From: Rhizobium sophoriradicis
GTDB taxonomy: Bacteria; Pseudomonadota; Alphaproteobacteria; Rhizobiales; Rhizobiaceae
Length of the DNA: 64,000 nucleotides
Assembly: GCF_003939025.1 (NCBI RefSeq)
Contig: NZ_RQIH01000016.1
Location: 1-64,000 of the forward strand
Reading direction: 5' to 3'
Part shown: piece after piece, positions 17,735 through 25,707 of the stretch
How the letters are laid out: every line of letters begins with the position of its first letter
How positions within the stretch are numbered: the stretch's first letter is position 1
Notes under the pieces: generated by a model
The model's database searches: none
The model's input: the letters and a program-made list of their open reading frames with translations, nothing else
What the model was told of the DNA's origin: nothing
Program-made: the position numbers and the translations under genes

Positions 17735-17820
17735 CCCCCCTCATCCGCCTGCCGGCACCTTTACCTGGGTCGAGCCACTGGACCCGTCCTTCGGACCCCC
17801 TAGGGGAGAAGAGAAACGCG
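17735..17820. repeat. dispersed intergenic repeat, second copy of the 226-310 block
   Basis: This block shares CCCGTCCTTCGGACCCCC, a preceding GAGCCAC and a following GGGGAGAAGAG with the block downstream of the first ABC operon. It occupies part of the gap between the binding-protein gene and the first permease gene, where no coding sequence is visible. Confidence 0.5.
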
Positions 17821-17874
17821 GCAGCGCCTCGGCCACCGCGAAGCATGCTTTCGAATGGGAAGGGTCAAAAAAGA

Positions 17875-17965
17875 CCCCTCCCCAACCCTCCCCACAAGGG
17901 GGAGGGAGTTACTGTGCCGCCCCCCGCCGGACTCCCTCCCCCTTGTGGGGAGGGTTGGGGAGGGG
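17875..17965. repeat. perfect 35-bp inverted repeat with 21-base loop
   Basis: The left arm 17875-17909 (CCCCTCCCCAACCCTCCCCA onward) is the exact reverse complement of the right arm 17931-17965. The 21-base loop is 17910-17930. It lies right behind the binding-protein gene stop (17980) and ahead of the permease gene on the minus strand. As RNA it would form an extremely stable 35-bp hairpin, a likely 3' stabiliser for the binding-protein message or a partial terminator. Sequences of this kind recur in rhizobial genomes. Confidence 0.8.
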
Positions 17966-17979
17966 AAAGCGGCAAACGC

Positions 17980-19278
17980 TTACGCCGCGATGAACTCGTT
18001 CCAGCGGCGGACCATGTAGCGGTCTTCGTCCATGACGGAGTTCCAGCAGGCCACAGCCCCCATGCGGGCTTCGAAGGCGCCGCCGTCGCGGACGGCTCCG
18101 GCCTTTTCCATGACCTTGCCCTCGGGTGAGAGGATGTCGCCCTGCGCCGGCTTGCCTTCGATCCAGTAACCCCATTCGTCTGCGGTCATGAAGTTCTTGG
18201 CGGTCTCCATGCAGGCGGAATAATAGCCCTGGCGGTTGAGGTAGCCGCCGACCCAGCCCGACGTGTACCAGTTGATATATTCATAGGCCGCATCGAGCTC
18301 GGCGCCCTTGAGGTGCGAGGCAAGGCCGAGGCCGCCGCCCCAGGCGCGGTAGCCTTCCTTCAGCGGCTGATACTTGCAGGCGATGCCCTTGGAGCGGACG
18401 GCGGCGACAGCCGGCGACCACATGGACTGGATGACGACTTCTCCCGAAGCCATCAGGTTGACCGACTCGTCGAAGCTCTTCCAGAAGGCGCGGAACTGGC
18501 CGTCGCCCTTGGCCTTGATCAGGAATTCGATCGTCTTGTCGATCTCTTCCTTGGTCATGTTGCCCTTGTCGGCATATTTAATGTTGCCCATGGCTTCCAT
18601 GATCATCGCCGCGTCCATGATGCCGATCGACGGGATGTTGAGGATCGAGGTCTTGCCCTTGAACTTCGGGTCCATGATATCGGCCCAGCTGGTGATGTCG
18701 CGGCCGACGAGATCCGGGCGGATACCGAGCGTATCGGCGTTGTAGATTGTCGGAACCATCGTCATCCACTGCGTCGGTTCCTTGGCGAACTTCTTGGCGC
18801 CCTGCGCCTCGACGAAGCCGACCGTGTGCGGCGCCGTGCCCTGGGCAATGACGCTGTCCGGCTTCATCTTGCCGTTGATGAAGAGCGGCACGATCTTGTC
18901 GTAATATTTGAGCTTCTTGACGTCCATCGGCTGCAGCACGCCTGTCGGGAATACCTTCTTGGCGATCCAGTATTCAATGTCGGCGATGTCGTAGCTGTCG
19001 GGCTGGGTGACGGCGCGCTGGGCGGCGGCGTCGGAATCGGTTGCCGTCATCTCCAGCGTGATGCCAAGATCGGCTTTGCACTTCTCGGCGATGGCATTGA
19101 TGTTCGAAACACCGGTGCCGAACTGGCGAAGCGTGATATTCGTCTTCGCCCAGATGGTGGGAAAGCCGGTGATGGCGCCGGAGCCGGCGATGGCGCCGAC
19201 GGCGGCAGCGCCCGTCTTCAGGAGCGTGCGGCGGGACAGGCCCTTCGCAGCCTTGGTCGGTGTGGTTTCAGTCGTCAT
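17980..19278 (-). CDS. ABC transporter substrate-binding protein (PotD-like), Tat-exported
   Basis: A 432-residue extracellular binding protein. The N-terminus has a twin-arginine signal (GLSRRTLLKTGAAAVGAIAG, Arg-Arg at about 16-17) followed by a hydrophobic stretch, so it should be exported folded. The mature domain contains DIADIEYWIAKKVFPTG and SWADIMDPKFKGKTSILNIP, which match the spermidine/putrescine-binding family. The C-terminal AYEYINWYTSGWVGGYLNRQG is also family-like. It is the second gene of the operon, after the ATPase gene, and supplies ligand to the two permeases. Confidence 0.9.
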   Translation of the reverse strand: MTTETTPTKAAKGLSRRTLLKTGAAAVGAIAGSGAITGFPTIWAKTNITLRQFGTGVSNINAIAEKCKADLGITLEMTATDSDAAAQRAVTQPDSYDIADIEYWIAKKVFPTGVLQPMDVKKLKYYDKIVPLFINGKMKPDSVIAQGTAPHTVGFVEAQGAKKFAKEPTQWMTMVPTIYNADTLGIRPDLVGRDITSWADIMDPKFKGKTSILNIPSIGIMDAAMIMEAMGNIKYADKGNMTKEEIDKTIEFLIKAKGDGQFRAFWKSFDESVNLMASGEVVIQSMWSPAVAAVRSKGIACKYQPLKEGYRAWGGGLGLASHLKGAELDAAYEYINWYTSGWVGGYLNRQGYYSACMETAKNFMTADEWGYWIEGKPAQGDILSPEGKVMEKAGAVRDGGAFEARMGAVACWNSVMDEDRYMVRRWNEFIAA

Positions 19279-19323
19279 GTCAGTTCCCCTTTTTGTTGAT
19301 GCGGAAGGTTGGTTGATGTTGGT

Positions 19324-20412
19324 TCATGCGGAAGAGCGGCCGAGAAGCACGGCATCATCAAGTTCCCAGCTGAGCGCGACGGTCTCGCCGACGGCGACCG
19401 GCCGGGCAAAATAGTTGCTGTCGTCTGATATGACCGTGAAGTCGTCGCTGCCGGCGCCGATAACGGTGACCTTCACGGAGGCGCCGCGATATTCGACGTT
19501 GGAGACGATGCCGTTGAAGCCGAGCGTCCACTCGGTCGCCACCTGCAGGCGCACGCGGTCGGTGCGGATGCCGATATCGACCGGTTCGCCGACTGCCCTG
19601 CCCGCCCCGCGCACGGTAAAACTCTGACCCTCCGGCACGGTCATGACGAGCACGCCGTTGTCGCTCGATGTCACCCGGCCGCTGAGCACATTGTGATCGC
19701 CCATGAAGCGGGCGACGAAGGCGGTCGCCGGCTTCTCGAAAACCTCGCGTGGGGCGGCCGCCTGCTCGATCCGGCCGTCATTCATGATAACCATGATATC
19801 GGCGAGCGCCATCGCCTCTTCCTGGCTATGGGTGACGTGCACGAAGGTGATGCCGAGCGACTTCTGCAGTTTCTTCAGTTCGGCGCGCATGCGGATCTTC
19901 AGGAAGGGATCGAGCGCTGACAGCGGCTCGTCGAGCAGCAGCGCCTCCGGATCGGTGATCAGTGCACGCGCCAGCGCCACACGCTGCTGCTGGCCGCCGG
20001 AAAGCTGGGCCGGACGCCTGGAGGCATAGGACTCCATCTGCATCAGCTTCAGCATGTCGAGGGCCTTGGCCCGCCGTTCTGCCTTATCAACACCCTTCAT
20101 CTTCAGGCTGAAGGCGACATTGTCGATCAGGTCGAGATGCGGGAACAGCGCGTAGGACTGGAACATCATCGCCGTGCCGCGCCGGGCCGGCGGAAAATCG
20201 GTGACAACAGTATTGCCGAGCCGGATATCGCCGGAGGAAATGCTCTCATGGCCGGCGATCATGCGCAGCGTCGAGGTCTTGCCGCAGCCCGACGGACCGA
20301 GGAAGCAGCAATAGGAGCCGGCCGGAATTTTAAGGCTGATCCCATGGACGGCGGTTGTCGCCCCATAGACCTTCGAAACGGATATTATATCGATCTCTGC
20401 CGCTTTCGACAT
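19324..20412 (-). CDS. ABC transporter ATP-binding protein (PotA-like)
   Basis: A 362-residue ATPase. Walker A GPSGCGKTST lies at about 39-48, the Q-loop FQSYALFPHLDLIDN near 85, the signature LSGGQQQRVALARAL near 138, Walker B ALLLDEPLSALD near 158 and the H-loop HVTHSQEEAMALAD near 192. A C-terminal TOBE domain (about 280-355) ends VALSWELDDAVLLGRSSA. Two adjacent ATGs (20415 and 20412) are possible. The second was preferred for spacing from GGGGA, but this is not certain. It is the promoter-proximal gene of the operon. Confidence 0.9.
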   Translation of the reverse strand: MSKAAEIDIISVSKVYGATTAVHGISLKIPAGSYCCFLGPSGCGKTSTLRMIAGHESISSGDIRLGNTVVTDFPPARRGTAMMFQSYALFPHLDLIDNVAFSLKMKGVDKAERRAKALDMLKLMQMESYASRRPAQLSGGQQQRVALARALITDPEALLLDEPLSALDPFLKIRMRAELKKLQKSLGITFVHVTHSQEEAMALADIMVIMNDGRIEQAAAPREVFEKPATAFVARFMGDHNVLSGRVTSSDNGVLVMTVPEGQSFTVRGAGRAVGEPVDIGIRTDRVRLQVATEWTLGFNGIVSNVEYRGASVKVTVIGAGSDDFTVISDDSNYFARPVAVGETVALSWELDDAVLLGRSSA

Positions 20413-20474
20413 CATGCCTTCCCCTGTTCGGAGAAGGTGATGCATCTGGCGTGCCAACCCGTTTTCAGCAGGAC

Positions 20475-20497
20475 AAGGTATTGTAAATAAATACCTT
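20475..20497. promoter_or_regulatory. inverted repeat operator candidate for the GntR/FCD regulator
   Basis: AAGGTATT and AATACCTT are exact complements separated by seven bases (GTAAATA). The site lies in the divergent region between the ATPase gene and the regulator gene. It overlaps a TTGTCA-N17-TACCTT promoter-like arrangement on the minus strand. FCD-type GntR proteins often bind short inverted repeats here and are relieved by the transported compound. The assignment is inferred from position. Confidence 0.5.
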
Positions 20498-20681
20498 TGA
20501 CAAAAACGAGCCCGCAAGAGCGAATTATAAGCATGGCATCGTCTGCACATGATTTAGGCTATTGTCCGCAATTTACGCAAAAAATCGTATGCAATTTAGC
20601 TACTACTTCGGCTACAAATACCGTTTAACTTTTGCCGCGAAGCCGGATATGGTTTGCCCGTCATCAGGGAACCAGAATTTC

Positions 20682-21392
20682 ATGAAATCCGTCGTCAAGG
20701 CTCAACAGGCCGAAGACTCCGCCGAAACCGGCGCGCAGCAGATCCGCGACGCCATTCGCGAGGCGATCGTCGAGCGCAGGCTTTCCCCCGGCACGAAGCT
20801 TTCCGAAAGCGATGTCGGCAATCTCTTCAACGTCAGCCGCACGCTTGCCCGCGCTGCGCTGCAGGCGCTCTCCTACGAAGGCCTCGTCAGCGTCGAGAAG
20901 AACCGCGGCGCCTTCGTCGCCTATCCTTCGCCGGATGAAGCGCGCCAGATCTTTGCCGCCCGCCGCCTTGTGGAGCCCGGCATATTGCGGGAGGCGGCGG
21001 CGCGCATCACGCCCGCCGACATCGCCCAGCTGAGACAGCTTCTGCTGGAGGAAGGCCGGCTGATGAGCGAGCGCGGCCAGACGGCGCGCCGCGCCGAGAT
21101 CAAAGCGTCAGGCGATTTCCATTTGATGCTGGCGGAAATCTCCGGCAATGCGATCATGCTGCGCTTCATGGAGGAACTCGTCGCCCGCTCGTCGCTGGTG
21201 ATTGCGCTTTATGGCCAGTCGACGGCCTCAAGCTGCGGCCATTCCGAACACGGCGACATCATCGCGGCGATCGAAAACGACGATCTCGACCGCGCCTGCC
21301 AGCTGATGCTGCATCACATCGCCCATATCGAGGCCGATCTCGACCTGCGCGAGCGCAAAAGCCTCGGCCTCAAGGAGGCCTTCGAACTCTGA
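20682..21392 (+). CDS. GntR family transcriptional regulator with FCD domain (FadR subfamily)
   Basis: A 236-residue regulator. The N-terminal winged helix-turn-helix (about 18-85) includes LSESDVGNLFNVSRTLARAALQALSYEGLVS. The helical FCD ligand domain follows, with the metal/ligand-binding pattern FHLMLAEISGN (about 147-157) and the C-terminal histidines HSEHGDIIAAI and MLHHIAHIE. The ATG at 20682 was preferred to upstream in-frame ATGs because the domain begins about 15 residues later and the upstream translation looks non-coding. It diverges from the ABC operon and is its probable repressor. Confidence 0.88.
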   Translation: MKSVVKAQQAEDSAETGAQQIRDAIREAIVERRLSPGTKLSESDVGNLFNVSRTLARAALQALSYEGLVSVEKNRGAFVAYPSPDEARQIFAARRLVEPGILREAAARITPADIAQLRQLLLEEGRLMSERGQTARRAEIKASGDFHLMLAEISGNAIMLRFMEELVARSSLVIALYGQSTASSCGHSEHGDIIAAIENDDLDRACQLMLHHIAHIEADLDLRERKSLGLKEAFEL

Positions 21393-21436
21393 CGGAAGCG
21401 CCCGCGCCGCTGACATTCAACCACGTCGCGCGGCAG

Positions 21437-21850
21437 TTACCAGGGCGTCGTCTTCGGCAGGCTCTCCAGGGCTTCGAAAATCTCCTCAACCGTGCGCGGT
21501 TCGCTGGAGCGCAGCTTCACCGTTCCGTCGCGCCCGATCAGGATCAGTCCGAACTCGCCGGACGGCGGCCCCTGCAGCCGCTCTCTCACATCGTCGGCAT
21601 CAAGCTCCCATGCATCGTCGAACAGCGAGAAGGCGCCGCCGCCGGCGATGATGAACACTTCGACGTCTTCCTCGATGAGACGCATATGGGCATTGCGCAA
21701 CCACTCGTCTTGGATCACCGCGCGATCGTCCTGCGCATCGGCGAAGATGATCAGCACCCGCTTGTTGTCGCGAAACTGTTCGAGCGATTGCGGAAGTTCC
21801 GGCTCACGCCGCGGTGTGCCGATGATTTCTTGAACGATGGATTTCAGCAT
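21437..21850 (-). CDS. DUF4174 family protein
   Basis: A 137-residue cytoplasmic protein with the DUF4174 pattern. RVLIIFADAQDDRAVIQDEWL lies at about 30-50 and FGLILIGRDGTVKLR at about 99-113. These give a thioredoxin-like beta-alpha-beta core without the CxxC active site. Family function is unknown. The gene converges on the GntR/FCD gene with 44 bases between stops, and its ATG at 21850 opens a gene-free 315-base region. Confidence 0.75.
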   Translation of the reverse strand: MLKSIVQEIIGTPRREPELPQSLEQFRDNKRVLIIFADAQDDRAVIQDEWLRNAHMRLIEEDVEVFIIAGGGAFSLFDDAWELDADDVRERLQGPPSGEFGLILIGRDGTVKLRSSEPRTVEEIFEALESLPKTTPW

Positions 21851-22040
21851 GATGGCATTCCTCGCCCGTCATCTTGCTACGGGCTGTGTCTGTCGCATTC
21901 CAGCGCCGGCGCACAAAGGCGCAGAGAATGCTGGAACGCGCTGAATGACTGAATAATTCCCAACCCTGTGCGAATTGGGATCACGGAAATAAACGGCTGG
22001 GAATAAGGGAGGTTCCGCCGAAACAGAAGAGGATCGCAGT

Positions 22041-22086
22041 CCTAAAGCGTGTCGCGATCTTTCAGATTCGCGTGCCACGCTTTAGG
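22041..22086. repeat. 11-bp stem-loop of the AAAGCG rhizobial repeat family
   Basis: CCTAAAGCGTG (22041-22051) and CACGCTTTAGG (22076-22086) are exact complements enclosing a smaller TCGCGA/TTCGCG stem. It lies downstream of the hypothetical gene ending at 22166 and may end its transcript. A related copy is at 25448. The rest of 21851-22165 shows no gene, only another weak inverted repeat around 21,898-21,940 (TTCCAGCG ... CGCTGAA-type). Confidence 0.5.
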
Positions 22087-22165
22087 TCCTCGATTCCAGC
22101 ATGTCCTAATCGCAAAACCGTCGCACAGTTTGCGCGGGCATGCTTGAGCTGCGATCCTTTTCCTG

Positions 22166-22549
22166 TCAGTCGCGGCTTTGGTCTTCGGCCGCATGCGCCG
22201 AAACGGCGACGAGATCCGCCGTGCCGTTGGCGAGAAGACGTTTGCGCACCAGCACGCGCATCACGCGTGCCGCCGTCGAGAAGGTCATCTGGTCGAGCGG
22301 ACCTTCGCCTTCCCACGGCTTGGTCAGACGTTCGGTGACGGCGCCGACGATATTCATCGGCACGATGTCGGTGCATTCGCGCATGGCTTCGAAAACGAAG
22401 CTGATCGGGATGACCCGTCCTTCGTGGGTCACGATCGGTTCGGTCAATTCACTGTCCCATTCCTCGAAGGCGTAAAGTGCTTCGCGAAACAGCTGCTGGA
22501 GGGTAAACGGCGCGTGGCCGTTATGAAGTGGCGGCAGGGCATTCATCAT
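22166..22549 (-). CDS. conserved hypothetical protein
   Basis: A 127-residue soluble protein that I do not assign to a named family. It begins MMNALPPLHNGHAPFTLQQL and has mostly helical character with no signal or membrane segment. The start at 22549 was chosen because AGGAGA stands five bases upstream; the longer reading frame up to 22711 lacks such a site. It has no operon partner on the same strand. A 350-base AT-richer gap (22550-22899) separates it from the next gene and shows no coding sequence. Confidence 0.6.
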   Translation of the reverse strand: MMNALPPLHNGHAPFTLQQLFREALYAFEEWDSELTEPIVTHEGRVIPISFVFEAMRECTDIVPMNIVGAVTERLTKPWEGEGPLDQMTFSTAARVMRVLVRKRLLANGTADLVAVSAHAAEDQSRD

Positions 22550-22899
22550 GTCTGTCTCCTCTTGAGGGATTGAAGCCAAAGTCCTCCTGGATCGGTCGGC
22601 ATCGACGCGGGGAACGCAGCTTTTTGCCCCTCGCAGACCGATTAACACGATTGATTCTATAGAGTAACACGCCACGGATAAAGCCCATTTCTCCGCCGAA
22701 ACGGAAGCCATTTGCTTAAAGGCATGAAATTATTGCATGTTATAGGCGAAATTTTCTCGCCATGCAGCCTTCCTGGAATTCCATGCCAGTTGCCCCGCAT
22801 CGGTGTAAACGGCCGAAAAAACGGTGAAAAATCACGGAACTTTTGCGGCTGTAATCTGTTTTGTTCTCACTTTGCAAAAAGCAGATGGGGTTACCACCA

Positions 22900-23106
22900 A
22901 TGACGCAAATCCGTGAACCGGAGCGGCGGACCAGGGTTCTGCGCGGCCGCCCGTATAGTCTTGACGAATTCGCCGCCAAATATGGCCTGCGCAACGAGCA
23001 GGCCGAAAGCCTGTTCACCCGTTTCGGACCCTCCTCGATCGAACTCGATTTGCTGATGGCAGCCAAGCGCCGCGCGCCTGTTCAGCCTGACAGAATTGCC
23101 GAATAA
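22900..23106 (+). CDS. small conserved hypothetical protein
   Basis: A 68-residue protein starting MTQIREPERRTRVLRGRPYS and continuing LDEFAAKYGLRNEQAESLFTRFGPSSIELDLLMAAKRR. The middle part could form a helix-turn-helix-like pair of helices, but no family is recognised. The ATG at 22900 is preferred because the upstream frame (MFSLCKKQ...) looks non-coding. It lies 25 bases ahead of the DUF2934 gene and may be co-transcribed with it. Confidence 0.55.
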   Translation: MTQIREPERRTRVLRGRPYSLDEFAAKYGLRNEQAESLFTRFGPSSIELDLLMAAKRRAPVQPDRIAE

Positions 23107-23131
23107 CGCCTTTCACCAACGGATAGGATCG

Positions 23132-23371
23132 ATGAGCGACAGACGCCAAGAATGGATCAGCAAGCGGGCCTACGCGATCTGGGAACAACAGGGCCGCCCG
23201 GACGGCCGGGACGACGAACATTGGCGCCAGGCGGTTGCCGAGCGCGACGCGCTGGAACGCACGCAGGCATCGGTGGATGGCCGCGAGGTGCTGGTGAAAT
23301 TCCGCCCGAAGCCGCCGCGGCCGGAACTGCCGAGCCAGGAATGGATCAATCCGTCGACGAAGGTCGGTTGA
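23132..23371 (+). CDS. DUF2934 domain protein
   Basis: A 79-residue protein. The N-terminal DUF2934 motif IRKRAYxIWExxGRPxGxDxEHWxxA is clear as ISKRAYAIWEQQGRPDGRDDEHWRQA (about 9-34). The rest is short and charged. These small proteins are common in rhizobia; their function is unknown. The start at 23132 follows AGGAT six bases upstream. The 253 bases after it hold only repeat sequence until the GIY-YIG remnant. Confidence 0.72.
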   Translation: MSDRRQEWISKRAYAIWEQQGRPDGRDDEHWRQAVAERDALERTQASVDGREVLVKFRPKPPRPELPSQEWINPSTKVG

Positions 23372-23488
23372 GCCGGCCATACGATTTAATAATCAGCCCA
23401 GCCACACGGCACCACGACCAGCGCGTGGCTGGGCGCTTCAACCCACATTTATTGCCGGAGCAGACGCCGGAGCCGACTCTCGCCCTTT

Positions 23489-23514
23489 GAGGCCCCTGCG
23501 GGGCACCTCAGGAT
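23489..23514. repeat. dispersed GC-rich direct repeat, copy 1
   Basis: The 26-base core begins GAGGCCCCTGCGGGGCACCT. An identical copy is at 23958-23983. The core is itself partly palindromic (GGCCCC/GGGGC). Both copies sit beside blocks with CGGCCACCC/GGTGGCC. The two copies bracket the broken GIY-YIG gene. Confidence 0.7.
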
Positions 23515-23625
23515 GAGGTCGGCCACCCGCAGCCCGAAAACGTAGTCTCGAAGGACGGGGCGGTGGCTGGCCGACCCAGCGCTGCCCGATTGCTGCCCAA
23601 TCACCCCCCATGCTAGCCTGCCGTC

Positions 23626-23923
23626 ATGGAAGTCACCGTGTACATCCTCCGCTGCAGCGACGGCTCATACTATACCGGCCTCACCAAGCAGGAGATCGAG
23701 GCGCGTGTCTGGGAGCACAATACCGGAAGCTATGACGGCTACACTGCCAAGCGCCTCCCCGCCGAACTCGTCTTTTACCGAAACCTATGACCGCATCATC
23801 GACGCCATCGCCCGCGAGCGGCAGATCAAGGACTGGTCGCGCCGCAAGAAGGAGGCGTTGATTGCCCTGGACTACGAGGCCTTGCCGGAACTGTCGAAAC
23901 GCGGACCGGTCAGGGCTGAGTGA
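23626..23923 (+). pseudogene. GIY-YIG endonuclease-family gene, frameshifted
   Basis: Frame one from ATG 23626 gives MEVTVYILRCSDGSYYTGLT then EHNTGSYDGYTAKRLPAELVF, the GIY-YIG (here VYILRC...YYTGLT) module of UPF0213/YhbQ-like nucleases. It stops at 23788-23790 after 54 codons. The other half of the family, TETYDRIIDAIARERQIKDW then SRRKKEALIALDYEALPEL, continues in the next frame to 23923. Removing one T from the TTTT run at 23773-23776 fuses the halves into an ordinary protein of about 98 residues. Either a one-base insertion has inactivated the gene, or the extra T is a sequencing error. Confidence 0.85.
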
Positions 23924-24342
23924 GCGGGTGGCCCGGGGTGGCCGACCCTCGTCCTTCGAGGCCCCTGCGGGGCACCTCAGGATCAGGGCGGAGGGAGGGA
24001 CGGCGCAGGAGCAATGCTTTCCAGGCTGACCCATGGAAATTTCGTCCTTTAGCCAGGAAGTGTCAGCAATGGCACAGTGCAGCCGCTTGCGGGAACGCCG
24101 ACTGTTCCCGCTCGAAACGTTTCGTCAAGCATATTGGCACAAAGACAGGGGATAAGGGCGATCCCCCTCCGCGCCAGCGACATTGCCGCTCGACACCCTC
24201 TTTGCAAAATCGGAAACGGGAGGCATGAACCCTGCTCATGGGCGGAGCGCGGGTTTCATCTCGCCGGGGGGCCGGTTTCGATGTGCAACCGATGCTGTTG
24301 ATATCGGGGAAAAGACTGAAATCGGCAGCCGGGGCAGACCTG
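23924..24342. other. gene-free stretch with repeat
   Basis: Apart from the second copy of the 26-base repeat at 23958-23983, this 419-base stretch shows no coding sequence that I can support on either strand. The open frames here lack coding character and are mutually overlapping. Confidence 0.5.
23958..23983. repeat. dispersed GC-rich direct repeat, copy 2
   Basis: Identical over 26 bases to 23489-23514 and in the same orientation. It lies 35 bases behind the end of the frameshifted GIY-YIG gene. Confidence 0.7.
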
Positions 24343-24537
24343 TCAGAAAGCCTTGTGTTCCTGGCAAAGCGCCCGATGGACCTCGGTCCAGAACAGCGCC
24401 AGCGGGCTGTCGCCGTTGCGTTCGGCAACCAGGGCGCGGATCAACGCTTCGGACCCTGCCATGTCCTGCCAGCTGGATTTCAGGCCTTTGGCGGCCTGTT
24501 GGCATTCGGCAATCTCGAACGGTCTGTTGCTGTCCAT
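24343..24537 (-). CDS. small conserved hypothetical protein beside cinR
   Basis: A 64-residue soluble protein (MDSNRPFEIAECQQAAKGLK onward) with no recognised family. The ATG at 24537 has a strong GAGGAGG ribosome site six bases upstream, better than that of the longer frame starting at 24594. It is divergent from cinR, sharing a 116-base promoter region. Predicted mostly helical with a conserved-looking WTEVHRALCQEH tail. Confidence 0.6.
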   Translation of the reverse strand: MDSNRPFEIAECQQAAKGLKSSWQDMAGSEALIRALVAERNGDSPLALFWTEVHRALCQEHKAF

Positions 24538-24653
24538 ATGAGGCCTCCTCATGAAGGCGCTAACAGTTGGTGCCCGAATTGTCATTCCCCGCATATGTGG
24601 GGATGCCTTGTATTTTAGATGGTCCTCACGGTAGGATTGAGGGAATTGGGATA

Positions 24654-25385
24654 ATGGAAATGATCGAGAATACCTATAGCGACAAGTTCGAACCCGCCTT
24701 CGAACAGATCAAGGCTGCGCCCCATGTGGATGCCGCCATCCGTATTCTCCAGGCAGGATATGGCCTCGATTTCGTCACCTATCATCTCGCCCAGACGATC
24801 GCGAGCAAGATCGATTCCCCCTTCGTGCGCACCACCTATCCCGATGCCTGGGTCTCCCGCTACCTCCTGAACAGCTATGTGAAGGTCGATCCGATCGTCA
24901 AGCAGGGCTTCGAACGCCAGCTGCCCTTCGACTGGAGCGAAGTCGAGCCGACGCCGGAGGCTTATGCCATGCTGGTCGATGCCCAGAAGCACGGCATCGG
25001 CGGCAACGGCTATTCCATTCCCGTTGCCGACAAGGCGCAGCGGCGTGCGCTGCTGTCGATGAACGCCCGCATCCCGGCCGACGATTGGGCCGAACTTGTG
25101 CGGCGCTGCCGCAACGAATGGATCGAGATCGCCCATCTGATCCACCGCAAGGCCGTCTATGAGCTGCATGGCGAGAATGATCCGGTGCCAGCCCTGTCGC
25201 CGCGCGAGATCGAGTGCCTGCACTGGACCGCACTCGGCAAGGATTACAAGGATATCTCGGTGATTCTGGGCATTTCAGAGCACACCACCCGCGACTACCT
25301 GAAGACCGCCCGCTTCAAGCTCGGCTGCGCCACGATTTCGGCCGCCGCCTCGCGGGCGGTGCAGCTGCGCATCATCAATCCCTGA
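24654..25385 (+). CDS. cinR: LuxR-family quorum-sensing regulator, CinR-like
   Basis: A 243-residue regulator. The N-terminal autoinducer-binding domain (about 10-165) includes YPDAWVSRYLLNSYVKVDPI, with the invariant Trp/Tyr/Asp/Pro positions that line the acyl-homoserine-lactone pocket. The C-terminal LuxR helix-turn-helix (about 178-240) reads LSPREIECLHWTALGKDYKD then ISVILGISEHTTRDYLKTAR. Start codons at 24654 and 24660 are both possible. It is followed by cinI on the same strand, as in R. leguminosarum and R. etli, where CinR activates cinI in response to 3-OH-C14:1-HSL. Confidence 0.9.
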   Translation: MEMIENTYSDKFEPAFEQIKAAPHVDAAIRILQAGYGLDFVTYHLAQTIASKIDSPFVRTTYPDAWVSRYLLNSYVKVDPIVKQGFERQLPFDWSEVEPTPEAYAMLVDAQKHGIGGNGYSIPVADKAQRRALLSMNARIPADDWAELVRRCRNEWIEIAHLIHRKAVYELHGENDPVPALSPREIECLHWTALGKDYKDISVILGISEHTTRDYLKTARFKLGCATISAAASRAVQLRIINP

Positions 25386-25447
25386 TGCATGTCGCCCGGA
25401 GTGTGCAGCGGTTCCGGGATAACGACATGCATAAAAACAAAGGGTTA

Positions 25448-25486
25448 AAGCGCGTCGTGTGAATCAAATTTGACGCCGACGCGCTT
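25448..25486. repeat. 10-bp stem-loop downstream of cinR
   Basis: AAGCGCGTCG (25448-25457) and CGACGCGCTT (25477-25486) are exact complements. It is a member of the AAAGCG rhizobial palindrome family and lies 63 bases after the cinR stop, where it could attenuate read-through into cinI. Confidence 0.5.
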
Positions 25487-25614
25487 CAGAGAATTTCCGT
25501 TTTCTTCGATCCACCCACCTGTTTTCGCAAGCTAGGTTCAAGACGTTGAAGCGTTGCCGCGCTTCAGCGCCTTGCTGTGCGGCATAATCCCCATCCTCAT
25601 ACTTTTGGGCTAAT

Positions 25615-25630
25615 CCCCCCATCTGGGGGG
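25615..25630 (+). promoter_or_regulatory. CCCCCC-ATCT-GGGGGG inverted repeat upstream of cinI
   Basis: Six C and six G are separated by ATCT. The centre is about 85 bases before the cinI start, in the 322-base gap after cinR. Its symmetry and location make it a candidate CinR-responsive promoter element. No classical 20-bp lux box was recognised, so the role is inferred. Confidence 0.45.
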
Positions 25631-25707
25631 GCCTATCTGTGGGAATTTCCGATGCGGCCCGTCTGAACCATTCTGCTCTCCACGGACTGCAAACGCTGGA
25701 GGGCAAA

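Noticed and set aside
23372..24342. CRISPR array suggested by repeats around the GIY-YIG gene
   Set aside because: Only two copies occur, far apart and around a gene, without regular spacers. No cas genes are in the window.
24183..24554. Plus-strand 123-codon frame ahead of cinR
   Set aside because: It overlaps the better supported minus-strand small gene at 24343-24537, has no ribosome site and no recognisable domain.
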